Of a DNA stretch of 64,000 nucleotides, positions 24,115 through 33,084 are shown piece by piece. The translations under genes were made by a program, and so were the position numbers. Source of the stretch: Streptomyces qinglanensis (lineage in GTDB: Bacteria; Actinomycetota; Actinomycetes; Streptomycetales; Streptomycetaceae). A model generated the notes under the pieces. The model had not been told where the DNA came from, searched no databases, and saw only the letters and a list, made by a program, of their open reading frames with translations. The first letter of the stretch is position 1. Each line of letters begins with the position of its first letter. The stretch covers positions 312,496 to 376,495 of the forward strand of contig NZ_FOGO01000004.1 of assembly GCF_900111245.1 (NCBI RefSeq), written 5' to 3'.

Positions 24115-24948
24115 ATGAAGATCCTCATCAGCGCCGACATGGAGGGCGCAACGGGAGTCACCTGGCCGGCGGACGTCCTGCCGGGAACCCCGCAGTGGGA
24201 GCGCTGCCGCTCGATGTTCACCTCGGACGTGGACGCCGCCGTCCGGGGCTTCTTCGAGGCAGGCGCTGACGAGGTGCTCATCAACGAAGCCCACTGGACG
24301 ATGCGCAACCTCCTGCTGGAACAGCTCGACGAGCGGGCCGAGATGATCACAGGTCGGCACAAGGCGCTGTCGATGGTCGAAGGCATCCAGCACGGCGACG
24401 TGGACGGCGTCGCCTACATCGGCTACCACACCGGTGCCGGCAGCGAAGGCGTCCTCGCCCACACCTACCTCGCCAACTCCCTGACGGGAGTGTGGGCCGA
24501 CGGGGTGCGGGCCGGCGAGGGCCGGCTCAACAATCTGGTGGCGGCCGAGTTCGGCGTCCCCGTCGTGCTGGTGACGGGCGACGACCGCACCGTCGAGGAC
24601 GCCAAGGGCTATGCGCCCGACGCGCTGGGCGTCGCCGTCAAGGACTACGTGTCGCGGTACGCCGCCGTGTGCCGCCCTCCCGCCCGCACCGCGGCCGAGA
24701 TCCGGGACGCCGCCCGGCGCGCCGCTCCGCTGGCCGGGCGCCGTACCCCGCCGCAGCCCGAACCGCACACCGTCGAGCTGGAGTTCGACGCCGAACACCT
24801 GGTGGGCGCCGCCACGGTCGTACCGGGGGTCGAGCGCTCCGGCGAGCGCCGCGTGGCCTTCACCTCGGCCGGGGCCTACGACATGATCCGCTGCTTCAAG
24901 GCCGTCACGACCGTCGTCTCCGCCGCGGTGGAGGAGCAGTATGGCTGA
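24115..24948 (+). CDS. dppA: M55-family D-aminopeptidase (DppA-like)
   Basis: A 277-residue zinc-dependent D-aminopeptidase of MEROPS family M55. The family motif S-x-D-x-E-G is SADMEG at residues 6-11; further metal ligands would be in NEAHWTMRN and YIGYHTGAG. DppA-type enzymes release D-alanine from D-Ala-containing dipeptides, linking the gene to recycling of peptidoglycan peptides. The start is the ATG at 24115, directly before the conserved first strand KILISADMEG. Its stop is 25 bases from the preferred start of the M20 peptidase, which continues the operon. Confidence 0.92.
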   Translation: MKILISADMEGATGVTWPADVLPGTPQWERCRSMFTSDVDAAVRGFFEAGADEVLINEAHWTMRNLLLEQLDERAEMITGRHKALSMVEGIQHGDVDGVAYIGYHTGAGSEGVLAHTYLANSLTGVWADGVRAGEGRLNNLVAAEFGVPVVLVTGDDRTVEDAKGYAPDALGVAVKDYVSRYAAVCRPPARTAAEIRDAARRAAPLAGRRTPPQPEPHTVELEFDAEHLVGAATVVPGVERSGERRVAFTSAGAYDMIRCFKAVTTVVSAAVEEQYG

Positions 24949-24973
24949 GCGGGCAGCACAGGAGGAAGGCAGG

Positions 24974-26419
24974 ATGACGGCTCCGACGGACGAGGGACAC
25001 CTCGACGCGCAGGTCTTCGACGAGGTGGTGCGGGCGACCTCCGAACTGATCCGGATCGACACCACCAACCACGGTGCGGGAGAGGGCAACGAGCGCCCGG
25101 CCGCCGAGTACGTCGCCTCCGCACTGGCCGACGTGGGCATCGAACCCCGGCTGCTGGAGAAGAAGTCCGGCCGGACCAACGTGGTGGCCAGGATCGAGGG
25201 CACCGATCCGGCGGCCGGGGCGCTGCTGCTGCACGGCCACCTCGACGTGGTCCCCGCCGAGCCCGCCGACTGGACGGTGCACCCCTTCTCGGGCGAGGTC
25301 CGCGACGGCGTGGTGTGGGGCCGCGGCGCCATCGACATGAAGAACGCCGACGCGATGGCCCTCTCCCTGGCCCGCGCCTGGGCCCGGGCCGGGGTGCGGC
25401 CGCCGCGCGACATCGTCCTGGCCTTCACCGCGGACGAGGAGGACAGCGCCGAGTTCGGCTCCGACTTCCTGGTGCGGGAGCACCCGGAACTCTTCGAGGG
25501 CTGCACCGAGGGCATCAGCGAGTCCGGCGCCTTCACCTTCCACGCAGGTCCCGGAATGCGGCTCTACCCCGTGGCGGCCGGTGAACGCGGAACGGCCTGG
25601 CTCAAGCTGACCGCGCACGGCCGGGCGGGGCACGGCTCCAAGGTCAACCACGCCAACGCCGTCAGCCGGCTCGCCGCCGCGGTCCACCGCATCGGCGAGC
25701 ACGAATGGCCGGTACGCCTGACCCCCACGGTGCGGGCCGCGCTCGTCCGCCTCGCCGAACTGCACGGGCTGCGCCCGCTCCGCCCCGATGCGCCGGACGC
25801 CGAGGTGGACGCCCTGCTCGCCGAACTGGGTCCGGCCGCGGCGCTGGTCGAGCCGGTCGTGCGCAACAGCGCCAACCCCACAGTGCTGGAGGCCGGTTAC
25901 AAGGTCAATGTGATCCCCGGGACGGCCACCGCACGCGTGGACGGCCGCATGCTGCCCGGCGCCGAGGAGGAGTTCCACGCCACGCTCGACGCGCTCACCG
26001 GCCCCGAGGTGGACTGGGAGTTCCAGCATCGGGAGATCCCGCTCCAGGCACCACTGGAGTCCCCGCTGTTCGCCGCCATGGGTGAGGCGCTGGAGCACTT
26101 CGACCCGGGAGCGCACGCGGTGCCCCACTGCATGTCCGGCGGCACCGACGCCAAGCAGTTCTCCCGGCTCGGTGTCGCGGGCTACGGCTTCACCCCGCTC
26201 AAACTGCCCGAGGGCTTCGACTACCAGGCCCTGTTCCACGGCGTGGACGAACGTGTACCCGTCGAGGCGCTGCACTTCGGCATCCGCGTCCTGGACCGCA
26301 CCCTGCTCGGCACCGCGGCGCGGTCGAGCACTTCCGCCCGAGCTTCCACCACCGGCGGCGACCCGCTCGGCGGTGACCGCGCCACCGGCCGCGACGCCAC
26401 GACCCCGTCAGGAGGCTGA
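24974..26419 (+). CDS. M20-family metallopeptidase
   Basis: A 481-residue M20/M25/M40 peptidase with two zinc sites: HGHLDVVPA near residue 88 (His and catalytic Asp), GRGAIDMKN (bridging Asp), TADEED (catalytic Glu and ligand) and a C-terminal His in HGVDERVPVE. The dimerisation domain includes GRAGHGSK. An upstream ATG at 24941 overlaps the previous gene by 8 bases, but ATG 24974 is preferred because GGAGGA precedes it at ideal distance. The last 35 residues are Thr/Ser/Gly-rich. It probably hydrolyses peptides or N-acyl amino acids taken up by the cell. Confidence 0.9.
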   Translation: MTAPTDEGHLDAQVFDEVVRATSELIRIDTTNHGAGEGNERPAAEYVASALADVGIEPRLLEKKSGRTNVVARIEGTDPAAGALLLHGHLDVVPAEPADWTVHPFSGEVRDGVVWGRGAIDMKNADAMALSLARAWARAGVRPPRDIVLAFTADEEDSAEFGSDFLVREHPELFEGCTEGISESGAFTFHAGPGMRLYPVAAGERGTAWLKLTAHGRAGHGSKVNHANAVSRLAAAVHRIGEHEWPVRLTPTVRAALVRLAELHGLRPLRPDAPDAEVDALLAELGPAAALVEPVVRNSANPTVLEAGYKVNVIPGTATARVDGRMLPGAEEEFHATLDALTGPEVDWEFQHREIPLQAPLESPLFAAMGEALEHFDPGAHAVPHCMSGGTDAKQFSRLGVAGYGFTPLKLPEGFDYQALFHGVDERVPVEALHFGIRVLDRTLLGTAARSSTSARASTTGGDPLGGDRATGRDATTPSGG

Positions 26420-26425
26420 CCCCCC

Positions 26426-28450
26426 ATGCCCGTCCAGGCCCCCTACGGCACCTGGCCCTCCCCGATCGACGCCGGTCTCGTCGCGGCGCACGACGGGCGG
26501 CCCGATTTCCTCGGATCCGTCGGCGGGGAGCTGTGGTGGACCGAGCCGCGCCCCGAGGAAGGCGGCCGCCGCGCTCTGCTGCGGCTGCCGGCCGACGGCA
26601 GGCAGTCCCCGGTCAGTGTGCTGCCCGCGCCGTGGAACGTGCGCAACCGGGTGATCGAGTACGGCGGTCTGCCCTGGGCCGGTGCGGCCCGGAACAGCGG
26701 TGGGCCACTGATCGTCTTCACCCACTTCGCCGACCAGCGGCTCTACGCGGTCGAGCCCGATGCCCCCGACGCCGCGCCCCGCCCGCTGACGCCGCTCTCC
26801 GACATCACCGAGGACGGGCTGCGCTGGTGCGATCCGGTGGTGCTGGTCGACCGCGGCGAGGTGTGGTGCGTACTGGAGGAGTTCACCGGCGAGGGGCCCA
26901 CCGAACTGCGCAGGGTACTGGCGGCCGTACCACTGGACGGATCGGCCGCCGCCGACCGCGGCCGGGTGCGCGAGCTGACCGGGGACGACGACCGGTTCCT
27001 GAGCGGCCCGCGGCTCTCCCCGGACGGCGAGCGCCTGGCCTGGCTGGCGTGGAACCATCCCGCGATGCCGTGGGACGGTACCCGCGTCATGACCGCACGG
27101 ATCGGCGGTGACGGCAGCCTCGAACCTCCGCGCGCGGTCGCGGGCGGCCCCGAGGAGTCGGTGGCGCAGGCAGAGTTCGCCTCCGACGGCACGCTGCTGA
27201 TCGCCTCCGACGCGAGCGGCTGGTGGAATCTCCAGCGGGTGGATCCGAGAGCTGCCGGAACGGACGGCTCCCGGCCCCGAGGCGTACCGCTGTGCCCGCG
27301 CGAGGAGGAGTTCGCGGGCGCCGCCTGGAAGATCGGGCAGCGATGGTTCGCACCGCTGCCCGGCGGACTGGTGGCCACGCTGCACGGGCGGGGCGCGCAG
27401 CGGCTGGGTGTGCTCGATCCGGAGACAGGCGCACTGGTCGACGCCGCCGGGCCGTGGACCGAGTGGGCGCCCTCGCTCGCCGTCGTCGACTCGCGTGTCG
27501 CCGGGATCGCCGCGAGCCCCCGCACCTCCTATGAGATCGTCGAACTGGACACCCGCACCGGCCACACGGTCGTCGTGGCCGCGCACCACGAGGACCTGGT
27601 GGACCCGGCCTACTGTCCGGAGCCGCAGAGCCGTACCTTCACCGGGCCCGGTGGCCGCGACATCCACGCCCACCTCCACCCCCCGCATCATCCCGACCAC
27701 AGCGCACCCGCGGAGGAACTGCCGCCGTACGTGGTGTGGGTGCACGGCGGACCCACCAGCCGCTCCCCCCTGGTGCTCGATCTGGAGATCGCCTACTTCA
27801 CCTCGCGCGGCATCGGCGTGGTGGAAGTCAACTACGGCGGTTCCACCGGCTACGGGCGCGCGTATCGCAACCGCCTCCGACAGCAGTGGGGCGTCGTGGA
27901 CGTCGAGGACTGCGCGGCGGTGGCCCGCACCCTGGCCCGGGAGGGCACCGCCGACCCGGCGCGGCTCGCGATCCGGGGCGGCAGCGCGGGCGGCTGGACC
28001 AGCGCCGCGTCGCTCACCTCCCCGCTCGCGGAGGGCCTGTACGCCTGCGGCACCGTCACCTACCCCATCCTCGACCTGACGGGGTGGGCCACAGGCGAGA
28101 CCCACGACTTCGAGTCCCAGTACCTGGAGTCCCTGGTCGGCCCGCTCGCCGAGGTGCCGGACCGGTACCGCGAGCGCTCACCGCTGCAGCACGCGGACCG
28201 GACGGCGGCCCCCTTCCTGCTGCTCCAGGGGCTGGACGACGTGATCTGCCCGCCGGTGCAGTGCGAACGCTTTCTGGAGCAGGTCAAGGGCAGGGGAGTC
28301 CCGCACGCCTATCTCGCCTTCGAGGGCGAGGGGCACGGCTTCCGCCGGGCCGAGACGATCGTGCGCGCGGTGGAGGCCGAACTGTCGCTGTACTGCCAGA
28401 CTTTCGGGCTGGCAAGGGAAGACATCACCCCGGTGGAGCTGCGGCCATGA
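26426..28450 (+). CDS. S9-family prolyl oligopeptidase
   Basis: A 674-residue S9 serine peptidase with an N-terminal beta-propeller (about residues 1-390) and a C-terminal alpha/beta-hydrolase domain. The catalytic triad is visible: Ser in RGGSAGGW (about 520), Asp in QGLDDVICPP (about 603) and His in EGEGHGF (about 638). The oxyanion/entry segment VWVHGGPTSRS precedes it. No signal peptide, so it is cytosolic and cleaves short peptides, as in the S9C acylaminoacyl-peptidase-like group. Six bases follow the M20 stop, and the stop overlaps the DinB-like gene by 4 bases (ATGA). Confidence 0.92.
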   Translation: MPVQAPYGTWPSPIDAGLVAAHDGRPDFLGSVGGELWWTEPRPEEGGRRALLRLPADGRQSPVSVLPAPWNVRNRVIEYGGLPWAGAARNSGGPLIVFTHFADQRLYAVEPDAPDAAPRPLTPLSDITEDGLRWCDPVVLVDRGEVWCVLEEFTGEGPTELRRVLAAVPLDGSAAADRGRVRELTGDDDRFLSGPRLSPDGERLAWLAWNHPAMPWDGTRVMTARIGGDGSLEPPRAVAGGPEESVAQAEFASDGTLLIASDASGWWNLQRVDPRAAGTDGSRPRGVPLCPREEEFAGAAWKIGQRWFAPLPGGLVATLHGRGAQRLGVLDPETGALVDAAGPWTEWAPSLAVVDSRVAGIAASPRTSYEIVELDTRTGHTVVVAAHHEDLVDPAYCPEPQSRTFTGPGGRDIHAHLHPPHHPDHSAPAEELPPYVVWVHGGPTSRSPLVLDLEIAYFTSRGIGVVEVNYGGSTGYGRAYRNRLRQQWGVVDVEDCAAVARTLAREGTADPARLAIRGGSAGGWTSAASLTSPLAEGLYACGTVTYPILDLTGWATGETHDFESQYLESLVGPLAEVPDRYRERSPLQHADRTAAPFLLLQGLDDVICPPVQCERFLEQVKGRGVPHAYLAFEGEGHGFRRAETIVRAVEAELSLYCQTFGLAREDITPVELRP

Positions 28451-28980
28451 GTATTCCCCCGCTGCCCGTAGGAGAACCGGCGCCCACCCTGGCCGATCCG
28501 CACGGCCTGCTGGAGGGCTACCTCGACTACTACCGCGGCACCCTGCTCCGCAAGGCCGCCGAGCTCCCCGAGGAGGAACTGCGGGCCGCCCGCCTCCCCT
28601 CCGGATGGACGCCGCTGGAGCTGATACGGCACCTCCAGCACGTCGAACAGCGCTGGCTGAACTGGGGATTCATGGCGGAGTCCGTACCCCGTCCCTGGGG
28701 CGACCACGGCACGGGCGAAGCCGCGGACCGCTGGCAGGTACCCGAGGGGGCGAGCACCCAGGAGGTACTCGACGCGTACACGGCGCAATGCGACCGCTCC
28801 CGGCAGATCACGGCCGGCCGGCGGCTCGACCGACGCGCGGCGACCGGTGGCCGCTTTCCCACCGAGGCGGAGGCCCCCACGCTCGCCTGGATCCTCTTCC
28901 ATCTGCTGCAGGAGTACGCGCGTCACGTCGGGCAGCTCGATGTGGTGGTGGAACTGGCGGGCGGAGGGACGGGGGAGTAG
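28447..28980 (+). CDS. DinB-like / DUF664 protein
   Basis: A 177-residue four-helix-bundle protein of the DinB/YfiT (DUF664) group. Histidines in the expected positions (LIRHLQHVEQRW near 60, and QEYARHVGQLD near the end) would bind a metal. Related proteins act as thiol-dependent transferases or have no known reaction. The ATG overlaps the S9 peptidase stop as ATGA, so it is translationally coupled to the peptidase operon. The thiol co-substrate in actinobacteria would be mycothiol; that is inference. Confidence 0.85.
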   Translation: MSIPPLPVGEPAPTLADPHGLLEGYLDYYRGTLLRKAAELPEEELRAARLPSGWTPLELIRHLQHVEQRWLNWGFMAESVPRPWGDHGTGEAADRWQVPEGASTQEVLDAYTAQCDRSRQITAGRRLDRRAATGGRFPTEAEAPTLAWILFHLLQEYARHVGQLDVVVELAGGGTGE

Positions 28981-29066
28981 CGCGCTTCCGAGCCGGACCG
29001 CTCCGCGGAGGCCGTCTCGGGACCACCTCCCGTGCGGACCGGTCCGGACGGCGGAGGCAGACACCC

Positions 29067-29102
29067 CCCGCCCGTACGAGGACCGGGCTCCGTACCGGCG
29101 GG
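29067..29102. terminator. Hairpin between convergent genes
   Basis: CCCGCCCGTAC (29067-29077) and GTACCGGCGGG (29092-29102) pair with one mismatch around a 14-base loop. It lies just beyond the stop of the phosphotransferase remnant and 86 bases beyond the DinB-like gene. A further perfect palindrome, CGGACCGGTCCG, lies at 29035-29046. Confidence 0.5.
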
Positions 29103-29103
29103 T

Positions 29104-29613
29104 CTACAGACCGGCCAGGTCGGCGAGGATCCGGGCCTGCCGCAGCAGGGTGATGCTGTGGTCCAGGCTCTCGTCCTCGTCCACCGACCACAGGGCGTAC
29201 TCGACATGGCGCGCCACGGACCAGGCGCGTATCCGGTCGGCGTCCTCCCCCAGCGCCTCCGCCAGCAGCGCCGTGCGGTGCCGCAGTACCCGGTGCGGAT
29301 CGGCGTGTGCGAAGGGAGCGTCGATCTGTTCGAGCAGCGGCCAGGGATCGAAGGCGGGGTCGAGTGCGGCACCCTCGGTGCGGGCCTCGGGGTGCGGCCA
29401 CGTCAGTTTCAGCACGGCCCGGGTTCCGTCGGGCAGCTCGGCGGGTGCCGCCCAGGAGCAGCTTCCGCCGTGGAAGGGCGCGTGCAGCCGCAACTGCCAG
29501 CGCTCGCGCATCTGCTCCACCAGCGTGGGCAGCCCGGCCAGCCATCCGCGTCCGTCGGCGGTGCGGCTCATCGCGGTGAGCACGGGCAGGGCGGGCGGGA
29601 AGAGGTCGGTCAT
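29104..29613 (-). pseudogene. APH(6)/hydroxyurea phosphotransferase with the catalytic core deleted
   Basis: The frame encodes 169 residues, against about 300 for APH(6)-type antibiotic kinases. The N-terminal part (GWLAGLPTLVEQMRERW ... SCSWAAPAELPDGTRAVLKL) is the normal N-lobe with its Lys. At about residue 84 the sequence jumps from ARTEGAAL straight to DPAFDPWPLLEQ, the segment that in intact relatives follows the H-x-D-x-x-x-x-N catalytic loop and the Mg-binding Asp. About 130 residues are thus missing in frame, around base 29361. The C-terminal helices (RIRAWSVARHVEYALW) are intact. It should not phosphorylate. It is either a decayed resistance gene or a small protein kept for another use. 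Confidence 0.8.
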
Positions 29614-29880
29614 GGCACGTCCGGGTGGTCGTCTGCGGCGCCGGCTGCTGCCGGGGCCGCACCACGGTACGGCGTGTACCTCCCGTCGCCGAGCGGCTTT
29701 TCGCGGAGCCCTGTGCCGTACGCCGCGGAGCTCTCCGCCTCCCTCCTGCCGACCGGTGCTGCTCCGGCTCCTGTCCCCGTCTTCGCTCCGTGCCCGCCTG
29801 CCGTCCGTTCCCGCGGCCGTACGAGCTCCAGTAGCTCGAAGGAGCAGCGCCGCACTCGTCTGTTCGGGTACGGTCGCGGC

Positions 29881-30573
29881 ATGACGAGCGTCGCACCCGG
29901 TATCGATGGTCCCGCCAGCTCTCCGGCTGTTCACGTGCTCAGGGTCTCCGAGCAGGCCGCCGCGACCAGGGCTCCCGGTGCGCTCGCCCCGCTTTCCGAG
30001 GAGGAGCGGGAGCGGGCCGCCGCCTTCGTCCGGCCCGTCGACCGTGACCGTTACCTCGTCGCGCACCTCGCGCTGCGCAGGGAACTGGGTGTGCTGCTCG
30101 ATCTGGATCCGGCGCAGGTGCGGTTGGCCCGCGCGGACTGCCCTGTGTGCGAGGGCCCGCACGGGCGGCCGATCGTCCCCGGCAACCCGGTCCACTTCTC
30201 CCTCTCGCACGCGGGGGACGTGGTGCTGCTGGCCTTCGCGGCCGTGCCCGTCGGGGTGGACATCGAGGAGTTCCCCACCGCCGGGACGGCGCGCGAGACG
30301 ATGACCGCCCTGCACCCCCGGGAGCAGGCCGAACTGGCGGCGGTCGCGGACACCGCAGCGCTGCCTCTGGTGTTCGCGCGCTGCTGGACCCGCAAGGAGG
30401 CGTATCTGAAGGGCACCGGGACGGGACTGGGGGAGGACCCCTCGATCACCTATGTCAGTGCCCTGGAGGATCCGGCTCCGGTGCCGGGGTGGCGGCTCTC
30501 GGACCTTCCGGCGCCGTCCGGCTACGCCGCCGCGAGTGCGCTGCGGCAGCTCACCGCTCACGAGGTCGGGTGA
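29881..30573 (+). CDS. Sfp-type 4'-phosphopantetheinyl transferase
   Basis: A 230-residue holo-carrier-protein synthase that transfers phosphopantetheine from CoA to acyl- or peptidyl-carrier proteins. Both family motifs are present: GVDIEE near residue 125 (Mg-binding) and WTRKEAYLKGTGTGL near 165. The pseudo-dimeric Sfp length is normal. ATG 29881 is preceded by a TACGGT -10-like hexamer about 13 bases upstream, so the transcript may be leaderless or nearly so. Its 3' end overlaps the convergent MFS remnant by 23 bases. It can activate polyketide or peptide synthases encoded elsewhere. Confidence 0.93.
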   Translation: MTSVAPGIDGPASSPAVHVLRVSEQAAATRAPGALAPLSEEERERAAAFVRPVDRDRYLVAHLALRRELGVLLDLDPAQVRLARADCPVCEGPHGRPIVPGNPVHFSLSHAGDVVLLAFAAVPVGVDIEEFPTAGTARETMTALHPREQAELAAVADTAALPLVFARCWTRKEAYLKGTGTGLGEDPSITYVSALEDPAPVPGWRLSDLPAPSGYAAASALRQLTAHEVG

Positions 30574-31865
30574 GCGCTCGCTCCGTGCGGGGCACGGTCG
30601 GCGTCCGCCGGTCGCCGCCGGGAAGGACCGCGACGAGCAGGCCCAGGGCGCTGAACGACAAGCCCACCGCGACGACGGCGGGCCAGGCGCCGGCCGCCCA
30701 GGCGAGCGAGCCGGCCAGTGAGCCGAGCGCGATGCCCAGGAAACGCGCGGTGAACCAGACGGTGTTGAGGCGGCTGTGCAGGCCACGGTCGAGAGTGAAC
30801 AGCACGGTCTGACTGGCCGCCTGGCTGCCCCACACCCCGATGTCGAGCAGCACTCCGGGGATCAGCCACCACGGCGAGCCTCCGCCGGGCAGCAGCACCA
30901 GCCATCCCGCCAGGACGAGCGCCAGGAGCGCCGCGGACGCGCCGCGGCGTCCCATGCGGTCGGCGGCCCGCCCGGCCCACGGCGAGGCCGCGGCACTCGC
31001 CGCGGCCACCAGCCCGAAGAGGCCGATCCGGGCCGGTCCGTAGTGGTAGTGGCCGCCGAGGAGGAACGTCAGGCTGGTCCAGAACGCGCCGAAGGCGACG
31101 CCGACCAGCGCCCCGGACAGCACGATCCGGAACACCATCGGGTGTGCCGCGAGCCGGGGCAGGGAAGCCAGCGCGGCGCGGTAGCCCGGCACCGGGGAGG
31201 AAGCGGCGGACGGCACGTGCGGCGCGGGCGGCACGGTCGGCACGTGCGGCGCGGGCGGCACGGTCGGCACGTGCGGCGCGGGTGGCAGTGCCGAGCGCAG
31301 CAGAGCGGCCAGCGCCAGGGTCAGCGCACAGGAGCACAGGTGGACGCCGCGCCACCCGACGGCTTCCGCGAGCACGCCGGAGTAGGCACGGGAGGCCAGC
31401 ACCCCCACGAGCAGCCCTGCTTGCACACCGCCGACCACCTGTCCCACCGCGCCCCTGCGCCCCTCCGCGAGGGCGACCGCGAGTGGCGTCACCAGTTGGG
31501 GCACCGGCGAGCACAGGCCGAGCGCGAAGCCCGCGGCGAGCAGGAACTCCGCGGTGGGGGCCAGCGCGCAGGCCGCCAGTGCCAGCGAGGAGAGGGTGCC
31601 CAGCGTCAGGATCAGGCGGCGCCGGTCGTGGCTGTCGCCTGCCGGCACCAGCAGCAGGATGCCGGCGGCGTAGCCGAGCTGGGTGGCGGTGGGGACGGCT
31701 CCCAGCAGAGCGGCACCGCCGCCCAGCGACCGGGCGATGCCCTCCAGCAGGGGCTGGCTGAGATACACGTTGGCTGCGGTGACGAACGCTGGTGACCGCC
31801 AGCAGCAGCATCCGGCGGTGGAAGCGGCCGGACGGTTCGGCGGGGACCGGCAAGGAGTGGTTCAC
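30551..31865 (-). pseudogene. MFS transporter broken by a frameshift in the first helix
   Basis: The body (30551-31768) encodes 405 residues of an MFS exporter, beginning YLSQPLLEGIARSLGG, where relatives normally have a preceding first helix RMLLLAVTS-x-FVTAAN. The first part of that helix, RMLLLAVTS, is present upstream but in another frame (start GTG at about 31865). The two join cleanly if two bases are added (or one removed) at 31785-31790. The remaining helices are intact. A 27-base repeat (31208-31283) encodes VPTVPPAPH units in the central loop. If the lesion is real, translation could restart at GTG 31768 with a truncated first helix. A sequencing error remains possible. Confidence 0.75.
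31208..31283 (-). repeat. 27-base tandem repeat in the MFS central loop
   Basis: Almost three copies of a 27-base unit (GGCACGGTCGGCACGTGCGG... ) encode VPTVPPAPH repeats in the loop between helices 6 and 7 of the transporter. Confidence 0.85.
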
Positions 31866-31972
31866 GGGCAACGAGGCTAGGGACGTGCGGCGCGGCAGAC
31901 TTTCGCCCGTACGCCGGCAACTGTCGAGAGTGCGCCGACCCGGAGCTGCGGGCGCTGGCGCCGCGGGGAGCC

Positions 31973-32749
31973 ATGTACGGGAAGAGCGAGGACCGGGACG
32001 ACTACCAGGAGATCCCCCGGCCGGTCGCGGCGATGGCGCGGGATCTGCCCGACGGCCACCACATCCCGCCGCACCGCCACCGGCGTGCCTAGCTGATCTA
32101 CGGGACCACGGGCGCCATCACGGTGGTCACCGGCCACGGCACCTGGGTGGTTCCGGCGACCCGGGGCGCGTGGGTGCCGCCGCGGCTCACCCACGAGATG
32201 CGGTGCGCCGGACCGGTGGCGATGCGCACCCTCTACCTCGATCCGGCCGCCGCGGTGGAGCTGCCGGACGTCCCCACCGTGGTCTCCGTCTCGCCGCTGC
32301 TGCGGGAACTGATCGACGAGGCGACCCGGCTGCCGGTGGAGTACGAGGCCGAGGGCCGGGACGGACACGTGATGGCGCTGCTGCTGCGGGAGCTGACGCC
32401 GCATCCCGTGGCGGCGCTGCATCTGCCGGCCCCGGACAGCCCGCGGTTGGCGGCGCTCTGCGACGCGGTGCGGCGGTCTCCGGCGGATCCCTGGACGACC
32501 GGCCGGGCGGCGGCCTTCGCACATCTGAGCCCCCGGAGCCTGCAGCGCGACTTCTCCGCCGCGACCGGGATGAGCCTGGCCCGCTGGGTGCAGCAGGCGC
32601 GGCTCGTGCACGCGGTGACCCTGCTCGCGCGGGGCTCTTCCGTCACCGCGGTGGCGGGTGCCGTCGGCTATGCCACGCCCAGCGCCTTCACCGCCATGTT
32701 CCGCCGCGCACTCGGCACCACGCCCCGGGACTACTTCGCCGCCACGTGA
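31973..32749 (+). pseudogene. AraC-family regulator with an in-frame stop
   Basis: Read through, the frame from ATG 31973 encodes 258 residues: a cupin sensor (DLPDGHHIPPHRHRRA ... GHGTWVVPATRGAWVPP) and a C-terminal AraC DNA-binding domain (FAHLSPRSLQRDFSAATGMS ... AVAGAVGYATPSAFTAMFRRALG). A TAG at 32090-32092 interrupts it where relatives have Gln in RRAQLIYG, so a CAG to TAG change is the simplest explanation. Bases 32123-32749 could still be translated from GTG 32123 as a 208-residue protein lacking part of the sensor. It is divergent from the frameshifted MFS gene, which it probably once controlled. Confidence 0.8.
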
Positions 32750-33084
32750 GCGCGCGCCGGTTCGTGTGCCGGTTCGTGTGCCGCGGGCCCGGCCTCGGCG
32801 AATCCGGTTGTAGCGGTCCCGGTACGCGGCGGTCGGGTGTACGGCGGTCCGATGCCGCGAGTGTCGGCGGCCCATCGGAAGGGCGGCCCGCCGGAAGGGC
32901 GCGCAACGCGTGCCCCCGGAGTCCCGACTGCCGCGGGGGCCCCGGGCGTGCCGAGGGTCCCGCGGGCGCCGCGGCATCGCCGCGGAAAGGATCTGGCGTG
33001 CGGCCGACGGAGCGTGTTCCATGGTCATCGGGGGTCCCGGTCAGGCGGCGGCGCCCGTGGAGGTATGGAAGAAGCGAGGTTGCC
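32750..33084. other. Intergenic region before the DUF5107 gene
   Basis: About 335 bases with no supported gene. It contains two adjacent copies of GCCGGTTCGTGT (32757-32780) and a run of GCGGTC/GCGGCG words around 32826-32868. The last 30 bases (GGAGGTATGGAAGAAGCGAGG) include purine-rich ribosome-site-like sequence for the next gene. Confidence 0.5.

Noticed and set aside
31792..33084. Upstream extension of the DUF5107 gene through the AraC region
   Set aside because: The translation is Arg/Gly-rich and lies in a different frame from the recognisable AraC sequence; no domain.
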